Positions 44,828 to 52,930 of a stretch of 64,000 bases of DNA are shown piece by piece. Below the pieces are notes generated by a model that saw only the letters and a program-made list of their open reading frames with translations, was not told the DNA's origin and searched no databases. Source of the stretch: Moraxella nonliquefaciens (GTDB taxonomy: Bacteria > Pseudomonadota > Gammaproteobacteria > Pseudomonadales > Moraxellaceae). The stretch is from the NCBI RefSeq assembly GCF_001679005.1, contig NZ_LXTW01000032.1:186001-250000 (forward strand), written 5' to 3'. Numbering within the stretch: the stretch's first letter is position 1; each line of letters starts with the position of its first letter. The translations under genes were made by a program, and so were the position numbers.

Positions 44828-44868
44828 CCAGCTAATTGTATCTTATTTTTTTAACATAGGATTTTATC

Positions 44869-45363
44869 ATGAAATCATCTCAAAAAGTCATTGATTATCT
44901 CAATTTCTTATTATCAGGCGAGTTGGGTGCCAGAGACCAGTATTTTATCCATTCACAAATGTATGCTGAATGGGAACTTGGTAAATTACATGATCGCATT
45001 TATCATGAAATGGAAGATGAGACCTTACATGCACGCCTGCTTATTAATCGCATCATCATGCTGGGTGGCACACCAAATATGCAGGTGGGCAAGATTAACA
45101 TCGGTACAGACGTGCCTGCCATGCTAAAAAATGATTTAAATCTTGAATACACCGTGCAAGAACACCTAAAAGAGGGCATTGCCATCTGTGAAGCTGAACG
45201 TGATTATGTTACCCGTGACATGCTCGTGCGTCAGCTAGAAGACACTGAACAAGACCATGCTCATTGGTTAGAAAAACAGTTGCGTTTGATTGAACTTATG
45301 GGACTACAAAACTACCTACAAAGCCAAAGTGGCAATCCGAACATGGCGGGTGCTACACACTAA
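44869..45363 (+). CDS. Bacterioferritin, ferroxidase-competent subunit
   Basis: This 164-residue four-helix subunit stores iron as a ferric core in a 24-mer. By alignment to E. coli Bfr numbering, the ferroxidase ligands are all present: E18 (SGELGA), E51 and H54 (EDETLHAR), E94 (LNLEYTV), and E127 and H130 (TEQDHAHWLE). The haem-ligand Met52 is replaced by Thr, so this subunit should not bind haem on its own. The second subunit downstream shows the opposite pattern. The ATG at 44869 has a TTAACATAGGATT leader with AGGA. The promoter with the palindrome lies directly upstream. The two subunits probably co-assemble. Confidence 0.92.
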   Translation: MKSSQKVIDYLNFLLSGELGARDQYFIHSQMYAEWELGKLHDRIYHEMEDETLHARLLINRIIMLGGTPNMQVGKINIGTDVPAMLKNDLNLEYTVQEHLKEGIAICEAERDYVTRDMLVRQLEDTEQDHAHWLEKQLRLIELMGLQNYLQSQSGNPNMAGATH

Positions 45364-45386
45364 ATAGTGATGCGGGCAATGGGCAA

Positions 45387-45415
45387 AAAAGGGCGTTAGC
45401 ATTTAACACCCTTTT
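45387..45415 (+). promoter_or_regulatory. Hairpin between the two bacterioferritin genes
   Basis: AAAAGGG-c-GTTA and TAAC-a-CCCTTTT pair (11 bp with one mismatch, 5-nt loop) between the first bfr stop (45363) and the second start (45476), and the stem itself ends in TTTT. It could lower expression of the second subunit relative to the first. A partial terminator is a reasonable guess. Confidence 0.5.
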
Positions 45416-45475
45416 GATGCCACAGAAGCCCTGTGTAGATGCAAAAAATCAAACATGAAACAAAAAGGTAAGTAC

Positions 45476-45949
45476 ATGAAAGGCGATAAAGACGTTATCC
45501 GTCAGCTAAATTTGGTATTGGGTCAATCCTTAATTGCCATTAATCAGTATTTTTTACATGCCCGTATCGTAAAAAACTGGGGCGTAGAGGAATTAAACGA
45601 TTCATTTTTTAAGCAGTCAATTGCTGAGATGAAATTTTCAGATGAACTCATTGAACGGATTTTGTTGTTGGAGGGTTTGCCAAATTTGCAAGATTTGGGT
45701 AAACTGATGATTGGCGAGACCGTAGAAGAGATTTTGGGCTGTGATTTGCGTTTGGAAAAACGCAAACATGACATACTCGTAGAGGCAATAGAGGTGTGCA
45801 CCTCCAAGCGTGATTTTGTTTCTCGTGAACTGCTCATCAAATTAAAGGACGCTAACGAAGAATATGAAGATTGGTTAGAAACTCAGCAAGAGAAGATGGC
45901 AGATATTGGCACTCAAAATTACATCCAATTACAATCTGGTGAAAACTGA
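45476..45949 (+). CDS. Bacterioferritin, haem-binding subunit without ferroxidase site
   Basis: This 157-residue subunit begins MKGDKDVIRQLNLVLG at the ATG at 45476, supported by AAAGGTA; an upstream in-frame ATG (45455) gives a non-homologous MKQKGKY. By E. coli numbering, Met52 is present (AEMKFSD), so haem can bind at the dimer interface. The ferroxidase ligands are largely lost: E18 is Ser, H54 is Phe, E127 is Asn and H130 is Tyr; E51 and E94 remain. LEGLPNLQDLGKLMIGE and TQNYIQLQ match the family. It would depend on the first subunit for iron oxidation. Together the pair behaves like the two-subunit bacterioferritins known in Neisseria and Magnetospirillum. Confidence 0.92.
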   Translation: MKGDKDVIRQLNLVLGQSLIAINQYFLHARIVKNWGVEELNDSFFKQSIAEMKFSDELIERILLLEGLPNLQDLGKLMIGETVEEILGCDLRLEKRKHDILVEAIEVCTSKRDFVSRELLIKLKDANEEYEDWLETQQEKMADIGTQNYIQLQSGEN

Positions 45950-45985
45950 TAAAAATGGATTGATGAATTAAAATTAACCAATAAT

Positions 45986-46020
45986 AAAAAAAGAGCAAAC
46001 ACCGCATTTGCTCTTTTTTT
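45986..46020. terminator. Bidirectional terminator after the bacterioferritin genes
   Basis: AAAAAAAGAGCAAA and TTTGCTCTTTTTTT form a perfect 14-bp stem with a 7-nt loop. It serves the bfr transcript and the convergent MipA/OmpV gene. Confidence 0.9.
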
Positions 46021-46037
46021 ATTATTGCTTTGATGAT

Positions 46038-46814
46038 TTAGAAAGTATAAGTTAACCCCATATTTGCCTTAATGTCCATTTTGCCATCAGTTAGGGGGCT
46101 GTTTTTTTGGGTTGATGAGAGCCATTGGGCTTTGGTGCTGGCAAAGGCACCGACATGGTCGCCAAATCGGTATTTGCCAGAGACCATAACAAACGGTGAG
46201 TAGCTTGATTTAACGGTGTGGGCATTCATGCCTGTTTTAATGCTTTCTTGTTCTGATACACCAAAGTAGTATTGATTGTAATCATCACTGTACCAGTTTA
46301 TGCCAAATTTAGGATAAATGGTGAGTTTATCATCGGCGAATTTAAACAGACTCCGATGAGCCAATGACAGCGTTTGACCGCCACTTCTGTCCATCATGTC
46401 CAAGCCCGCCTTCATCTCAAAACCACCTATGGGCGTGATGGAGGTATAACTTAGCACCAGGTTGGCACTGGATTGACGGGGGTTTAGGTTTTTTAGGGCA
46501 ACTTTGGTGGCATCATCTGGCTTAAAGTGGCGAGATTCATGACCCACACCCACACGAAACCAATTTTTGCTGTCTTTGTGAGCATAAAACCCAAACTCCG
46601 AGCCTTCGGCATAAAAATGGTCATTATCGTATAACACCAATGGCAACACGCCCACTTTGTCATCAGTGGCATAGGCATTTGCATCTAAGCTGGCTAAGAC
46701 GCCAATGGTTAAGCCATCAAGGGCTGATGTATTTGGTTGGGAGGCAGCAGGCAGGCTAAGACAAAGTAGCGTTAGGCTAAGTAAGGATTTTTTCATGGCG
46801 TATGTTCGTTTCAT
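46038..46814 (-). CDS. MipA/OmpV-family outer membrane protein
   Basis: This 258-residue protein has a signal peptide (MKKSLLSLTLLCLSLPAASQP) and amphipathic beta-strands ending in F (ANMGLTYTF), as expected for an outer-membrane barrel. It resembles MipA/OmpV: LPLVLYDNDHFYAEGSEFGFYAHK, the WFRVGVGHESRHF region, YPKFGINWYSDDYNQYYFGVS, SSYSPFVMVSGKYRFGDHVG. The family includes the MltA-interacting scaffold protein, but many members have no known role. The start is either 46814 or, more consistent with the signal peptide, the second Met (46796); no ribosome site decides it. It is divergent from the glutamate dehydrogenase gene, and the 315-bp gap holds both promoters. Function is only at family level. 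Confidence 0.8.
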   Translation of the reverse strand: MKRTYAMKKSLLSLTLLCLSLPAASQPNTSALDGLTIGVLASLDANAYATDDKVGVLPLVLYDNDHFYAEGSEFGFYAHKDSKNWFRVGVGHESRHFKPDDATKVALKNLNPRQSSANLVLSYTSITPIGGFEMKAGLDMMDRSGGQTLSLAHRSLFKFADDKLTIYPKFGINWYSDDYNQYYFGVSEQESIKTGMNAHTVKSSYSPFVMVSGKYRFGDHVGAFASTKAQWLSSTQKNSPLTDGKMDIKANMGLTYTF

Positions 46815-47129
46815 ATATACAAGTAAGAGAGCATGCCCACAAAATCATAGGCAACCAAAGCCCTATTATAATGCAAAATCAGATTTTGGAGAATGTTTTT
46901 TAAAATAAAATGCTGATCGCCGTCATCGGCAAAAGTGATGCTCATCTTTATCGCCCATCATCATGCACCATGCCAAAACACTTATTAGAAATCTATCTAA
47001 AAAATTTTATATTTATCATAAAAACTGATAATAACACAAAGTTTTTCCATTTGCTATTTTATGGGCTTTGGTTTAGTTTATATACGTTTATCTTTAAACA
47101 ATCACCATTTAAAGCCAACAGGAAAAAAC
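46815..47129. other. Intergenic region between the MipA/OmpV gene and gdhB
   Basis: This 315-bp divergent gap contains TATAAT (46867-46872) but no good -35 at the right spacing. An ORF from 46910 overlaps the gdhB start and has no protein-like composition, so I do not call it. AGG lies just before the gdhB ATG. I see no repeat or RNA structure of note. Confidence 0.5.
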
Positions 47130-50100
47130 ATGACACATAAGCAACCAACCATCGCCCATGAACGCATCAGCAATATCACCCATCATGCCATAAGTCATCA
47201 TCATGACAATCATGGCAAAAATCAAGAGATATTGGCGAACTTCATTCCCATTTATTATCAGCACCTGCCTGTGGAAATGGCGGACAAATTTTCTGATGAA
47301 ACGTTATCGGGCATGGCGTTGCACCATTTTAATCTATTAAAAACGCATGATGGAAAAAACCCCAGCATCAGTGTCATTAACCCTTGTGAGTCAGACCTAT
47401 TTGACAGCGAGCATACCATCATCTCCTTGGTTGCACCTGACCGTCCTTTTTTGACCGACACATTGCTGATGAGTTTAGAGAGTCAGGGCATTGGTGTTCA
47501 TCGCATTTATAATAACATCATTCAGGTAGAACGCACGGATGAGCACATAACTAACGTTCATGGCGTTTATGAAAGTAATGGTCAAGCACAGGGTCACTTT
47601 GCACTTGTGCACATTGAGATTGACCGCCAAAGTGATGACAAACTAACACAAATCAAAGAAGCATTATTGGATAAAATCCACACCATTGATGTCATCGTCG
47701 GTGATTTTGTGGCGATGGCAGGCAAGCTCGATGAGATTAATCAAGAGCTAAAAAGCCTGCCCATTCCGACAACGCATTACACCAAAGATGCAGTAACAGA
47801 CTTCTTAGAGTGGGTAGGGCGTGATAACTTTATCTTTATGGGGTATCGTGAGTACCGCTTTGAAAACAACAATGGCGTGCCTGAGTTATACTCAGTCGGT
47901 GGCAGTGGACTGGGTGTACTACAAGGCAAAGACACCGACGAGCTGTCTAATAGCTTTCATGGTTTGCCCACGCATCTAAAACATCTCATTGCCAGACCAC
48001 AAGTACTGATTTTATCTAAATCAGCACGTCTGTCACCCATCCATCGCCCTGCCTATTTGGATTTTTTGGGCATTCAAAAATACAACAGTCAAGGACAGCT
48101 CATTGGTGAGTATCGTTTCGTTGGACTGCTAACATCACGTGCTTATCAAACCAGCGTGGCAAACATTCCGCTACTTAATGAAAAAGCTGGCAAAATCCTT
48201 GCCATGTCACGCCTGCCCAAAAACAGCCATGCTTATCTTAAACTTACCCATATCATCAACACATTGCCCCGTGATGACCTATTTCAAGCCAGTACCGATG
48301 AGCTTTATGTGATGGTAACAAGCATTGCCAATTTGCACAATAAAAATCGCCTACGCCTGCTTGTGCGTACCGACCATTATCAGCGATTTGTGTCGTGCTT
48401 GGTTTATGTGCCACTGTCTAAGTTTAACAGCGGTTTACGCCAAAAAATACAAGATGCCCTAACCCAAGCCTTTGGCGGTGTCTCATCAAGCTTTACCACT
48501 GAATTTAATGAACTTCATCATGCACGTGTGCATATCCATGTACGCACCGAGACAGGCAAAGTAAAAGATTATGATTTGGCTAAATTGGAGCGTGAACTGT
48601 CAGCACTCATGCACGATTGGCGTGATGAGTATGCCAAAGCCCTAAGTGAGCAAATGGGACAAATTCGTGCCAGACAGATATTGGCAACACTGGGTGCAAG
48701 CATTCCTTTGACGTATCAGGAACGCTTTGATGTGATGACGGCGGTGGCAGACACTGCCAAATTACTCTCGCTTGATAATGACAATCCTAAGATTTGGCAG
48801 TTGTGTCAGTTAGCAGACCAAGATGCGGACAGCTTAACTTTAAAACTCTATGGCAGAGGCGAGGTTTTGACCTTATCACATGTATTGCCCATATTAGAGC
48901 ATTTTGGGGTGGCGGTCATCTCAGCATCTACCTATGATTTTGGTGGACAAGATGCTCATGATGCTAATTTATGGTTGCAAGAATATCAATTAACCCTAAA
49001 AGCAGGATTGACGGTAGATTTAACGACGGTTAAGTCACAAGTAGAGCATGCTTTGGATGAGATTTGGCAAGAAAGGGTGGAATCTGATCACCTAAATGAG
49101 CTGATTTTGACCACAGAGATTGATACTTATGATGTGGTGGTACTGCGTGCCTTGTCTCGTTATATCATTCAAGCCCAAGCCCCATTTTCTACTGAGTACA
49201 TTCACAGCACACTTGTGGGCAATCCCGTCATTGCCAGTTTGCTTGTCAAACTCTTTCACGCCAAGATGTCGCCTACTGAGCAAGCGGACACCACTCCGAT
49301 TTTGGCACAGATTGACGGTGAGCTTAGCTCTGTTACGAGCCTTGATGAGGACCGTATTGTGCGTTGGTTCTTGGATTTATTTAATGCCATGCTGCGTACC
49401 AATTTTTATCAGACCGATAAAGATGGATTAAGAAAAGACCGTTTATCTTTTAAATTCAAAGCAAGCGATATTCCCAATTTGCCCAAACCCAAACCCATGT
49501 TTGAAATTTATGTATACTCGCCAAAAGTTGAAGGGGTGCATTTGCGTGGTGGCAAGGTGGCTCGTGGTGGGATTAGATGGTCTGACCGCATGGAGGACTA
49601 CCGCACTGAGGTGCTGGGTTTGGTTAAAGCACAAATGGTTAAAAACTCAGTCATCGTGCCTGTGGGTTCAAAAGGCGGTTTTGTGTGTAAAGACAAATCC
49701 AAGCAGGCAAATCGTGAAATGTGGCAGGCTTATGGTGTGGCATGTTATCAGAGCTATATCCGTGGTTTGCTTGATTTGACCGATAATTTGGTTGATGGCA
49801 CGGTTGTTCCGCCTGCCAACACCGTCCGTCATGACGAAGATGACCCCTATTTGGTTGTGGCAGCTGACAAAGGCACAGCGACTTTTTCAGACATTGCCAA
49901 TGCCTTGTCTGCTGAATATAACTTTTGGCTACAAGATGCCTTTGCATCAGGTGGCTCGGCAGGTTATGACCATAAAGGCATGGGAATTACCGCTCGTGGG
50001 GCATGGGAGAGTGTCAAACGCCATTTTCGTTTGATGGGCAAAGACATTCAAGCCCGTGATGAATTGACCGTGGTGGGCATTGGTGATATGAGCGGAGATG

Positions 50101-51926
50101 TCTTTGGCAATGGCATGCTGCTGTCTAAAAACATCCGTCTTGTGGCAGCTTTTAACCACTTGCACATATTCATTGACCCAAACCCTGATGCCAAGGTAAG
50201 TTTTGATGAGCGTGAACGTCTGTTTCATATGCCACGTTCGGCATGGACAGATTATCAAACAGCACTGATTAGTGAAGGTGGTGGTGTGTTTCACCGTACG
50301 GACAAATCCATCGCCATCAGTGCCCAGATGAAAGAGTGTTTTGATATTGATGAAGACAGTCTTACACCCAATGAGTTACTAAATAAACTGTTAAAAGCCC
50401 CTGTGGACTTGATTTGGAATGGCGGTATTGGTACTTATGTCAAATCATCTGATGAAGATCACAGCGATGTCGGTGACCGTGCCAATGATGCCATTCGTGT
50501 GGACGGGCGTGATGTGCGTGCCAAAGTTATCGGTGAGGGGGGCAACTTAGGTTGTACTCAGCGTGGACGTACCCAGTATGCCCTAAATGGTGGACGCATC
50601 TACACCGATGCCATTGACAACTCAGGCGGTGTGAACTGTTCAGACCATGAGGTCAATATCAAAATTTTACTGGGTGCACTTACCAAACGTGGTGAGATGA
50701 CCATCAAAGAGCGTAATGACTTGTTGGCAAGCATGACCGATACGGTGGCAAATTTGGTATTACGCCAAAACTACTTACAACCACAGACCATTGAACTGTC
50801 TGCCCACCAAGCCTTTGAACATGCAAGTGAACACATTCGTTTTATGAACTTTTTGGAGCAAAAAGGTCGCCTTGACCGTCTCATTGAATACTTGCCAAGC
50901 GATGATACTCTCATCAAACGCAAGACAAAAGATGGGCGTGGATTGACCAACCCTGAACTGGCAGTCATGCTCTCTTATGGCAAAATGTGGGTGTACGATG
51001 AATTGCTTAACAGTGGCTTGACCGAAGATGCTTACTTTTTGCATGAACTTAAAAAGTACTTTCCAGATGCACTCGGTGAGCAGTTTTTTGATGAGATGAC
51101 CCATCACCGTCTACACCGTGAGATTATTTGTACTTATCTGACCAACGCACTGGTGAATCGTTTGGGCATTGAAAATGTGTTTGGCATGAGCGATGCAGGT
51201 CATGGCATGGCAGACATTACCAGAAGCTATGCCATCGTACGTGATGTCTTTGATGTGCAAGCGGTGTGGGACAGATTGTCAAGCCTTGACAATGTCGTCG
51301 CTGGCAACACCCAAATCGAGCTTGAACTTACCATCCAAGACGTGCTAAAACAAGGCATGACATGGTTCTTAAACCGTCAGCTGACAGGCGAGAGTGTGGC
51401 ACAGACAGCATTGACCTTTAAAAACATGGTGGCAGAGCTGTTCTCTTATGATGTCATTGATGAGCATTTTGGGGCGTATATCGCCAAAGATGTCGCTGAT
51501 TTGACCGCCCAAGGACTTAGCGATGATGATGCGTACGTCTTTGCTCGCCTGCCCATCTATGTGCATGCACTTGACATTGTGGCACTTGCCAAACAAAAGC
51601 AGGTGGCACTAACCGATGTAGCACAGGCATATTTTGGCGTGTTTTTGCAGTTGCGTATGGACAAGTTAACATCAGCGGTGGCAAATTTGCCTGCTGAGAG
51701 CTATTGGGACATAAAAGCGTCTTTGGCATTGGCAGGCGAGTTTAAACGCGCGTTTATGACGCTTATCGCTGATGTATTGGCATTGGGCAATCTGTCAGTG
51801 TGGCAAGATAAGCACCAAAAACAGTTGGCAGAGCTGGCAGGGCAGATAGACAGTCTGTCAGACAAGGTGGGACTGGCAGAGCTGTCAGTATTACTCAGTG
51901 AGCTTAATGATTTAAAAGCAGTTTAA
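47130..51926 (+). CDS. gdhB: NAD-specific glutamate dehydrogenase, 180-kDa type (GDH-180)
   Basis: This enzyme oxidises glutamate to 2-oxoglutarate and ammonia with NAD. The 1598-residue protein belongs to the large (about 180 kDa) class found in Pseudomonas and relatives. The catalytic core reads ARGGIRWSDRMEDYRTEVLG, then LVKAQMVKNSVIVPVGSKGGFVCK, with Lys in the KGG segment near residue 847. The dinucleotide-binding region has VVGIGDMSGDVFGNGMLLS. The N-terminal half (about 700 residues) carries the GDH-specific extensions, including a HARVHIHVRTETG part. The ATG at 47130 (MTHKQPTIAHER) follows AGG. It lies next to the hut genes, whose product is glutamate. A terminator follows. Confidence 0.94.
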   Translation: MTHKQPTIAHERISNITHHAISHHHDNHGKNQEILANFIPIYYQHLPVEMADKFSDETLSGMALHHFNLLKTHDGKNPSISVINPCESDLFDSEHTIISLVAPDRPFLTDTLLMSLESQGIGVHRIYNNIIQVERTDEHITNVHGVYESNGQAQGHFALVHIEIDRQSDDKLTQIKEALLDKIHTIDVIVGDFVAMAGKLDEINQELKSLPIPTTHYTKDAVTDFLEWVGRDNFIFMGYREYRFENNNGVPELYSVGGSGLGVLQGKDTDELSNSFHGLPTHLKHLIARPQVLILSKSARLSPIHRPAYLDFLGIQKYNSQGQLIGEYRFVGLLTSRAYQTSVANIPLLNEKAGKILAMSRLPKNSHAYLKLTHIINTLPRDDLFQASTDELYVMVTSIANLHNKNRLRLLVRTDHYQRFVSCLVYVPLSKFNSGLRQKIQDALTQAFGGVSSSFTTEFNELHHARVHIHVRTETGKVKDYDLAKLERELSALMHDWRDEYAKALSEQMGQIRARQILATLGASIPLTYQERFDVMTAVADTAKLLSLDNDNPKIWQLCQLADQDADSLTLKLYGRGEVLTLSHVLPILEHFGVAVISASTYDFGGQDAHDANLWLQEYQLTLKAGLTVDLTTVKSQVEHALDEIWQERVESDHLNELILTTEIDTYDVVVLRALSRYIIQAQAPFSTEYIHSTLVGNPVIASLLVKLFHAKMSPTEQADTTPILAQIDGELSSVTSLDEDRIVRWFLDLFNAMLRTNFYQTDKDGLRKDRLSFKFKASDIPNLPKPKPMFEIYVYSPKVEGVHLRGGKVARGGIRWSDRMEDYRTEVLGLVKAQMVKNSVIVPVGSKGGFVCKDKSKQANREMWQAYGVACYQSYIRGLLDLTDNLVDGTVVPPANTVRHDEDDPYLVVAADKGTATFSDIANALSAEYNFWLQDAFASGGSAGYDHKGMGITARGAWESVKRHFRLMGKDIQARDELTVVGIGDMSGDVFGNGMLLSKNIRLVAAFNHLHIFIDPNPDAKVSFDERERLFHMPRSAWTDYQTALISEGGGVFHRTDKSIAISAQMKECFDIDEDSLTPNELLNKLLKAPVDLIWNGGIGTYVKSSDEDHSDVGDRANDAIRVDGRDVRAKVIGEGGNLGCTQRGRTQYALNGGRIYTDAIDNSGGVNCSDHEVNIKILLGALTKRGEMTIKERNDLLASMTDTVANLVLRQNYLQPQTIELSAHQAFEHASEHIRFMNFLEQKGRLDRLIEYLPSDDTLIKRKTKDGRGLTNPELAVMLSYGKMWVYDELLNSGLTEDAYFLHELKKYFPDALGEQFFDEMTHHRLHREIICTYLTNALVNRLGIENVFGMSDAGHGMADITRSYAIVRDVFDVQAVWDRLSSLDNVVAGNTQIELELTIQDVLKQGMTWFLNRQLTGESVAQTALTFKNMVAELFSYDVIDEHFGAYIAKDVADLTAQGLSDDDAYVFARLPIYVHALDIVALAKQKQVALTDVAQAYFGVFLQLRMDKLTSAVANLPAESYWDIKASLALAGEFKRAFMTLIADVLALGNLSVWQDKHQKQLAELAGQIDSLSDKVGLAELSVLLSELNDLKAV

Positions 51927-51982
51927 ACACCGATATTTTAAAATTTTCACTCATTTTTTTATCTTTATAGGATAAATGACAC

Positions 51983-52015
51983 AAAACCCCAATCTAAGAG
52001 CAGGTTGGGGTTTTT
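51983..52015. terminator. Terminator between gdhB and hutC (shares a 15-mer with the one at 37593)
   Basis: AAAACCCCAA (51983-51992) and TTGGGGTTTTT (52005-52015) form the stem. It begins with AAAACCCCAATCTAA, as does the thiH terminator. It lies between convergent genes gdhB and hutC. Confidence 0.85.
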
Positions 52016-52034
52016 GGCTGTGGCGATGAGATGG

Positions 52035-52739
52035 CTAACCTATTGTTCCATCAAAACGAAACGTGGCTCCATCATGCCACATTTGTACAAAAGTAACCAC
52101 TTTATCGCCTGAATAAGTGTAGCGAGACAGACACAAAGCAGGCGAGTCTTCCTGACATTCCAAAAAATTCGCCACATCAGATGGGCAAGGCATTGCTTCA
52201 ATGAAATAACAGCCACGCACAAGCGGTACTTGACTGATAAGATAGTCGCTGGTATTGACTGTATTAAAATCTTGATATTCAAAGGCGGGAATGATTGTCA
52301 AATCCACAAAACGCCGTTCAAATTGCACAGGCTTGCCATCGCCAAAATGCACAATCTCCACTTGATAAAGACGCTGAGTGTCATCAAACACTGCCCGGGC
52401 CGATGGCGGTAGGTCGCTTTTGGGTAGAGCAAGCTGGCTTATCACTTTGGCATGATAGCGTTTGCCTGTGTTTTGTATGTCATGAGCGATATTACGAACG
52501 GTGATAAAAGTCTGGTTGAACCGCTGCTGAGCCACAAATGTTCCTGAACCTTGACGGCGTTCTAAAACTTGCTCATCGGTCAACTCTTTTAGGGCACGAT
52601 TAACAGTCATGCGAGCCACATCAAATTCACGAGACAATGCCATCTCGGTGGGAATGGCAGAGCCAACCGCCCATTGTCCTGTGTGAATTTTGGTTAAGAT
52701 GGTGGATTTGATGCGTTGGTAGGCAGGTATTTTTGGCAT
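52035..52739 (-). CDS. hutC: Histidine utilisation repressor HutC
   Basis: This 234-residue GntR-family regulator has an N-terminal winged helix (PAYQRIKSTILTKIHTGQW, PTEMALSREFDVARMTVNRALKEL, RRQGSGTFVA) and a C-terminal UTRA ligand domain (VQFERRFVDLTIIPAFEYQDF, SRYTYSGDKVVTFVQM). HutC represses hut genes and is released by urocanate. It lies divergent from hutU, 191 bp away. Two palindromic sites with the same 19-bp core lie upstream of hutU and hutH. The start ATG at 52739 has no good ribosome site. The C-terminus is FRFDGTIG. Confidence 0.92.
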   Translation of the reverse strand: MPKIPAYQRIKSTILTKIHTGQWAVGSAIPTEMALSREFDVARMTVNRALKELTDEQVLERRQGSGTFVAQQRFNQTFITVRNIAHDIQNTGKRYHAKVISQLALPKSDLPPSARAVFDDTQRLYQVEIVHFGDGKPVQFERRFVDLTIIPAFEYQDFNTVNTSDYLISQVPLVRGCYFIEAMPCPSDVANFLECQEDSPALCLSRYTYSGDKVVTFVQMWHDGATFRFDGTIG

Positions 52740-52828
52740 TTGTCAATCATATATGAAGAAAAAAACAGTATAGCGTATTTTAAAATAAAATTAAAGACAG
52801 CGTTTTTGGGTTAATGTCCAAAAATCCC

Positions 52829-52857
52829 TTGCATTTGTCCAATTTTTTTGCTACATT
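52829..52857 (+). promoter_or_regulatory. Putative hutU promoter
   Basis: TTGCAT (52829-52834) and TACATT (52852-52857) are 17 bp apart, 74 bp before the hutU start. The operator palindrome begins within the last bases of the -10 box, so repression would block open-complex formation. Confidence 0.65.
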
Positions 52858-52889
52858 AAGTTAAATTTGTATAGACAAATTTAACTTAA
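52856..52889. promoter_or_regulatory. Probable HutC operator 1 (upstream of hutU)
   Basis: TTAAGTTAAATTTGT and ACAAATTTAACTTAA are perfect 15-bp arms around ATAG. The core ATTTGTATAGACAAATTTA recurs upstream of hutH. The site covers the expected transcription start of hutU. Binding by HutC is inferred from position and the shared sequence, and agrees with GntR-type TGT-N-ACA operators. Confidence 0.75.
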
Positions 52890-52930
52890 ATGAGCAACTT
52901 GACTAACATCCAAGAACACAAGGAATACAT

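Larger units (their letters stand above)
44434..44868 (+). other. 435-bp leader region between bfd and the first bacterioferritin gene
   Basis: No ORF of convincing size lies here; a 29-codon frame at 44599-44688 is not supported. The region is A+T-rich and holds three inverted repeats, annotated or described separately: a terminator-like hairpin at 44682-44706, ACTGCG/CGCAGT at 44736-44756 (9-nt loop), and a 12-bp-arm palindrome at 44799-44827. Confidence 0.6.

Noticed and set aside
46910..47140. 76-codon frame upstream of gdhB
   Set aside because: Overlaps the gdhB start, has no ribosome site and its composition does not look like protein.
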